A stretch of 64,000 nt of DNA, from NCBI GenBank assembly GCA_032622095.1, contig CP136065.1, forward strand, positions 40,925,503-40,989,502, in the 5' to 3' direction. Numbering within the stretch: position 1 is the first letter of the stretch; every line of letters starts with the position of its first letter. The notes beneath the pieces are model-generated. The model had not been told where the DNA came from and did not search any database. It saw nothing but the letters and a program-made list of their open reading frames with translations. A program made the translations under genes and the position numbers. Origin of the DNA: Siphonodentalium dalli (Eukaryota > Mollusca > Scaphopoda > Gadilida > Siphonodentaliidae). Shown piece by piece: positions 59,411-64,000 of the stretch.

Positions 59411-59722
59411 CAGGGACGTGGCGACATGGGGTTGGGGTATCTAACCCCCCAACGTTAAGTTGGAAATTAATATAAGTTAAATTTGTTCTCATTGTTTAAT
59501 GTTCCAACCCGTAATTAGTGGGGAATTTGTTTTCAGATCAAAAGTAGCATATTTTGGCCTGAAATGACCAGCAGTTCCAACTACCATGAGGTCCCAGTTG
59601 ACAGTTCCAAATAAAAAGGGAATGGTACAAATGGATTCTGCAAACCTGTGAATTTCGTTTCGTTCAATTGGCGGGGGGGTGAACTTCGCACCAAACCGGG
59701 ATCCTCTAGCCACGTCCCCACA
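59411..59722. mobile_element. small element with GGGACGTGGC ends
   Basis: Left end GCAGGGACGTGGC (59411-59423) and right end GCCACGTCCCC (59711-59721) are inverted. The right inner word CCGGGATCCTCTAGCCACG resembles GGGACCCTCTAGCCACG at 14866-14882. About 310 bp, no coding frame. Short terminal inverted repeats suggest a non-autonomous DNA element; the duplication at the target is not evident. Confidence 0.5.
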
Positions 59723-60121
59723 GCCTGCGCCAATAAGGAGTGCGATGAAGCCGTAGAGACGTTTAAGGTGTGTTATGTTCCTGCATTAAATTATGGTCCT
59801 TGGCGTTTGTCAATCTACTAATCTTTGCTATATCCACAAACGACTGGTTGTTTTTGTCCGACTCCAATCAATCAGCATGCAATTAGTCTAACCCGAAAAG
59901 AGACGCATTACACCGACGTTAAGTGGCAAACGACGGCCGTGTACCATTTAATGCCCTTTAATCGTATTTCTTTCTGTGATTGTACATAATTTTGGACACT
60001 TCACGCTGCAGTGTTGTACCCGTTGGCTCTCTACATGTTACAGTAAGCACTGATAGTGAATCAACTATAATCGACGAACGGAATGGCTATAATCCTATTA
60101 CAGAGGAGCAATTTAACGGAG

Positions 60122-60265
60122 TCGTCAACATATCCTCCTGAAATACGCACATTATCGACCTATAATGAAAATATGTACATTATTTGATTCTGAAATAAGC
60201 AGATAGTTTACTCTTATCCATTATTTAGTTTTATGGAGCGGGTTACAGTGAAAACATACTCGTAC
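60122..60265. repeat. dispersed repeat (partner 55230-55375)
   Basis: Contains GTCAACATATCCTCC, TTATTTGATTCTGAAATAAGC and GGTTACAGTGAAAACATACT in the same order and spacing as the partner. It lies just left of the inverted repeat at 60307-60381, which shares the word GCAGAT(T/A)ATG. Confidence 0.6.
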
Positions 60266-60306
60266 ACCCGAACAGTCCTGAGTTGGCTCATTTGTGTCAT
60301 TGCCGC

Positions 60307-60381
60307 ACATAATCTGCTTAGAATCTCCTCATCATGAGTCGATAATGTGACTAAAATGTGGCCATTCTAAGCAGATTATGT
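60307..60381. repeat. 18-bp perfect inverted repeat
   Basis: ACATAATCTGCTTAGAAT (60307-60324) and its exact complement (60364-60381) with a 39-bp loop. AAGCAGATAATGTGC at about 60402 is a third, related word. Confidence 0.85.
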
Positions 60382-60679
60382 ACATAAACCAAGTTTTTTT
60401 ATAAGCAGATAATGTGCTAGAACAGGTTACATAACAGCTCGACCTGACGGACGGATTTGTCTTCTCCAACTAAACCCGTTTGATGAAACCCGTCGTTGTA
60501 TACAGCCGTTTGGCAGATAAACCACGGTTTAATCTCGAGACCGAAGGATTCGTCATCTTCTGTTTTGACTAGATCCAGCCATACCTGGTGTAGCACTAGT
60601 GTCTCCATAACGTCGACATAAATGATAGTGCATGCCTAATGCGAGCAGCCGATACTGATCTGATGAATAAGATTACCAA

Positions 60680-61161
60680 CAGGGACCGCGCTGGACCAAA
60701 ATTGTCTTTGCCAAATGAAAATATTTTTTGCCACATTCTTTTAGAATTTGCCAAATGCTATCCATAATAGTATAATTTTCCGAAATATTGAGTCTTTTTT
60801 TGTGGTTTATCATACAACAATAAACCAATCACCGAACAATTAAATTGTAGAAGGGTTGCTTCATTAGAAGGGCACACTAAATACGAATAATCCCTCACCC
60901 ATCAATACTAATGCTATCAGATTAACTGCATCTTAATAAAGGTGTTAACTTTTCCTAGACCATATAAAACACCACTAATATAATTATATTGTAAGAGTTT
61001 CCTGAAATGAATGGTATTGATTGACTAATATTTTTCAACATTTTTGAGGAATTAAAAATTAAAAAGTGACTTGCCAAAACTTTTGCCAAATGAAATATTT
61101 TTTGCCAAATGTAAATTATTTTTGCCATTGGCAAATTTGGCAAGTGGCAGCGCGAACCCTG
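60680..61161. mobile_element. hAT-like MITE with 8-bp target duplication
   Basis: Ends CAGGGACCGCGCTG and CAGCGCGAACCCTG are inverted with two mismatches. Flanks ATTACCAA (60672-60679) and ATTACCAG (61162-61169) form an 8-bp duplication with one change, as expected for hAT insertion. The interior has many TTTGCCAAATG words, inverted toward the right end. 482 bp and no transposase, so non-autonomous. Confidence 0.82.
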
Positions 61162-61335
61162 ATTACCAGCAACTTCTATAGAAGCGATAAGCTCTCATGT
61201 CAGTAAATTATATGGGATAAGTTTTTTTGTCAATTGCGACCATTTATATTTTGCGGTTATACCCATCATAAACGATTTATATAGACGGCCCATCAAACCC
61301 GGTTTTGTTAGGGCCGACATCCGATGATGATAATT

Positions 61336-61715
61336 CAGTCGTTAAGGACATTTTATGTACTTGTTCGGGTGCGTGAAACCTATAAGTTAGTATCCAGGCG
61401 CTATGACAACTGGAGGAATGTAACATTCTACTAACATTGCCGAAAATTTGAAGCAAATCGACCGTACCATCCCATAGAAAACATCGCCAGAACTACGCTC
61501 AATTGTAAATATTTACTACTCGATTCGGGACGCATCTATCAGCGATAAACAAACTAAAACGATTTCACCATCGAGAGTCACTGCATTTAATTAATATATA
61601 ACAATGACGGTGTGTGTTGTCAATTTGGATATACTATTTGTAAAAATTACTACTTTGAACAAGACTATTCTCCATTTCCATTTGGTCACCATACCGGAGT
61701 GCTTCACCACTTTAA
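61336..61715. repeat. local duplication, copy A (partner 62971-63307)
   Basis: Near-identical to copy B in blocks such as GCGTGAAACCTATAAGTTAG, TCCAGGCGCTATGACAACTG, ATCGAGAGTCACTGCATTTA and CACCATACCGGAGTGCTTCA. Copy A has three extra stretches (about 9, 25 and 12 bp) at around 61451, 61529 and 61654. No TG...CA ends or primer site, so not convincing as LTRs. Confidence 0.85.
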
Positions 61716-61749
61716 TGCAGGTTTAAAACAAGATTAAAATCGGAGTTTG

Positions 61750-62970
61750 AAACAGGAGATGACGAATCGGCCTTCAAACTCTCCACGACTTATAGACACA
61801 CACACGACTGTTGATGACAGTACAGCCTATATATACGTCTTGATCGTGCTGATCTTTTATTTGCTCGCGGTATTTTAAATTTTTTATCGATTTTGGTGTC
61901 TATACAACATATTGACAGTTTGATGTTCGACGTAAGTAATGCCATAATTCCGGTGACGTGCACCAGTTTGCCGCTGGCTCTACTTTACAGTGCCAATGAG
62001 TCTTTTTTATGAATGTAACCATTAGGTTTGTCTCATATTGAACCCACACTCAATCTCTTGTGCATGTACAATGGTAATGTTTACTCCCTGAAGCATCAGT
62101 ATCTCTGTTTCTCTGGCGTGCGTCTCAGGAGTTTTCCATCCATAGAATGTGCTCCTTATGCTAATGACAATAGGATATTTAATATATGTGGAGTATATTT
62201 AGTAGACGAATGCCATTTAAAGTTATTATTTGCATCCATTTGGATGAAATCGGAAAACAATATATCGATAATTTTCCTTTTGCTTGTTTCACTGTTATAT
62301 GTGACTTTGCAATAAATCAATCAACCAACATCCTATCTGGCCATACATGTTTTTGTTTCCTGTTTCATTTGAGTGCTTGTTTGTTTCTTCTTTTATGTTT
62401 AGTTATTCACATCTTCTTGATTTATCACTGATTGTGTACATGTACATGCAGAAACCGAAGATAAATTCACCAAATTGGCATAGAAGCATTCAAAAATACT
62501 TAGCTCTACAAAGATGTAACTAAAATTTCGGGAACAAATTTATTTATGTGTAGTAATAAAAAAAATAGTTGATAATCTGTTGGTAAATTCCAGATTCACA
62601 ATTTGTTCAATCTGCATAATAAAATATAGTTCTACCCATTGGCGAGCCACGAGCAGTAACCAAATTGGGTAGAATATTCAGAATGATGTGCTCATAATAC
62701 CCCGGGTCTTGTGGTCATACTTACCTCGAACTATGCATAATGGTCATCGTGTGTACAAATCATATGTCTGCAATTTCCTGCCGAATTCGTTAGTGTATAC
62801 AGATTTTGTCGCACAAAATATCAACATGAAATAAATATTACATACCAATATTATGAAAATTTATGAAAAATGATATGTATCCTAACATACATGTCTTGGC
62901 TTTACATTTATTTCGGGATGTGTTCATCTCTGGTGGTTGCTTCGTATTTTCTTACAATTTTATTCCAAAT
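61750..62970. other. no gene seen
   Basis: Sequence between the two copies of the local duplication. No retroviral-type or other domain seen. Confidence 0.4.
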
Positions 62971-63307
62971 CAGAGTTAAAGACATATTATGTACTTCTTC
63001 GGTGCGTGAAACCTATAAGTTAGTATCCAGGCGCTATGACAACTGGAGGAATGTAAAATTCTACTAACATTGCCGAAAATCGACCGTACCACTCCATAGA
63101 AAACATCGTCAGAACTACGCTCAATTGTAAATATTTAATACTCGATTCGAGTAACGAAAACGATTTCACCATCGAGAGTCACTGCATTTAATTCATATAT
63201 AACAATGACGGTGTGTGTTGTCAATTTGGATATACTATTTGTAAAATTCTCTACTTATTCTCCATTTCCATTTGGTCACCATACCGGAGTGCTTCACATC
63301 ACTTTAA
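62971..63307. repeat. local duplication, copy B (partner 61336-61715)
   Basis: Direct repeat of copy A, shorter because it lacks the three extra stretches. It ends about 45 bp before the decayed hairpin pair at 63354-63517. Confidence 0.85.
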
Positions 63308-63353
63308 CCATTTCACGACGGGAGCTGCGCTGGTGCAGAATTACATACCCTCT

Positions 63354-63517
63354 GTCAGTGGATTATATTATATATGCGAGTCTCCCATAGGTAGCATCGC
63401 ATATATGAGAGAAAGCACTGGCTTACAAGGTCAATGTAAATATTGTTAGCCAATGAATCATCTTATATATGCGAGGCGCGCTATAGGCGACTCGCATATA
63501 TTATAGAATGCACTGGC
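63354..63517. mobile_element. decayed hairpin-pair element
   Basis: Two hairpins of the TTAA family, about 63354-63422 and 63449-63517, each with several substitutions (for example CATATATGAGAGAAAGCACT and CATATATTATAGAATGCACT). They are separated by only 26 bp instead of 55-80 bp. TTAA ends were not found. The oldest copy in the window. Confidence 0.75.
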
Positions 63518-63519
63518 AC

Positions 63520-64000
63520 TGGATTTTCGCGAAACTTCAGGAAACTCCAGTAATGGAATTATTCATGTACATGTATAACTGTTTCATATAACTTATGTTA
63601 CTTTAGTTCTGCGGCAGAGGAATTTCTGTATTATTTCGGTACAACTACTGGTCGAAGCGTGTCTCAGATGCAGCTATACATGTTCTTGTTATTTGATCAT
63701 ACCAAGCAGGTACTCTCTCACAGTCTCGTTTTGTTGGTGCACATGTTAAGTTATGTCGTCGATTTAGCCAATGTAAGGCGTTGTAATTGTTATTTGTGTG
63801 GGGACTTCAAACCACACAGAGGAGGTAAGGGGGTGTCTGTTACTTGAAAATTCCGACTGACAACGTGCCCTTGTACGCATGGTTACTCTCCATCCGCTTT
63901 TGAGATTTGAACTATCTTCGCCATATGGTATTGCCATCCCATGTATTTGCACAACTAGTTTGTCGATATAGAGATTGTATCTTTAAATTACCATCAGCAT
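63520..64000. other. no gene seen
   Basis: No supported feature up to the window end. Confidence 0.35.

Noticed and set aside
60417-60608. 63-codon minus-strand frame
   Set aside because: Looks protein-like but I recognise no family; too short to support alone.
61336-63307. LTR retrotransposon with two LTRs
   Set aside because: No TG...CA ends, no primer-binding site, no gag or pol between the copies.

Overview
The window looks like non-coding nuclear DNA from an invertebrate animal, most likely a lophotrochozoan and plausibly a marine mollusc. This is an inference from several things together: AT-rich DNA, no convincing host exon, rRNA or tRNA gene, at least four kinds of non-LTR retrotransposon (CR1/L2-like with a short microsatellite tail, L1/Tx1-like, zinc-knuckle I/Nimb-like, and RT C-terminal fragments), tRNA-like SINE heads, large foldback elements and several satellite arrays. 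Almost every long reading frame either belongs to a retrotransposon or is a chance frame in repeats. No symbol of a host gene could be assigned.

Layout. 1-512 is the 5' end of an I/Nimb-like LINE on the minus strand, cut by the window edge; its sister copy lies near the right side at 51011-53133 on the plus strand and lacks ORF2. 2043-2425 is the first of four long copies of an unusual TTAA-flanked element that carries two 69-bp hairpins which are reverse complements of each other; the others are at 24576-24932, 42842-43232 and 48162-48553, with orphan or decayed hairpins at 53395-53463 and 63354-63517. 5018-14068 is a roughly 9-kb composite with inverted outer ends (about 165-bp tandem units) and a nested 5.25-kb foldback (5236-10483) whose 1.8-kb arms are nearly identical and whose centre is an inverted pair of minisatellite arrays. 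18095-22180 is a CR1/L2-like LINE whose 5' part is inverted, as expected from twin priming, and which ends in (TATCC)4. 23060-24080 is a decayed LINE RT tail. 24321-29960 is a decayed L1/Tx1-like LINE with one foldback inside ORF1 and another between the ORFs. 30345-31745 holds two modular copies of a repeat with CCAAT- and octamer-like motifs. 32114-33527 is a 64-bp satellite next to an inverted repeat. 34436-34705 is an array of nine 30-bp units, several with a pol III B box. 42058-42791 is a 61-bp satellite with identical adjacent units that abuts one TTAA element. 44775-45033, 46130-46832 and 49841-50645 are further arrays or repeat elements. 53905-55200 is a minus-strand LINE 3' part. 60680-61161 is a hAT-like MITE with an 8-bp target duplication, and 61336-61715 / 62971-63307 is a local duplication.

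How it works together: this is a dense record of insertion, nesting and array growth rather than a gene pathway. The two least ordinary structures are the nested giant palindrome and the hairpin-pair TTAA family. Either could be a source of double-stranded RNA if transcribed, but the sequence alone does not show transcription.
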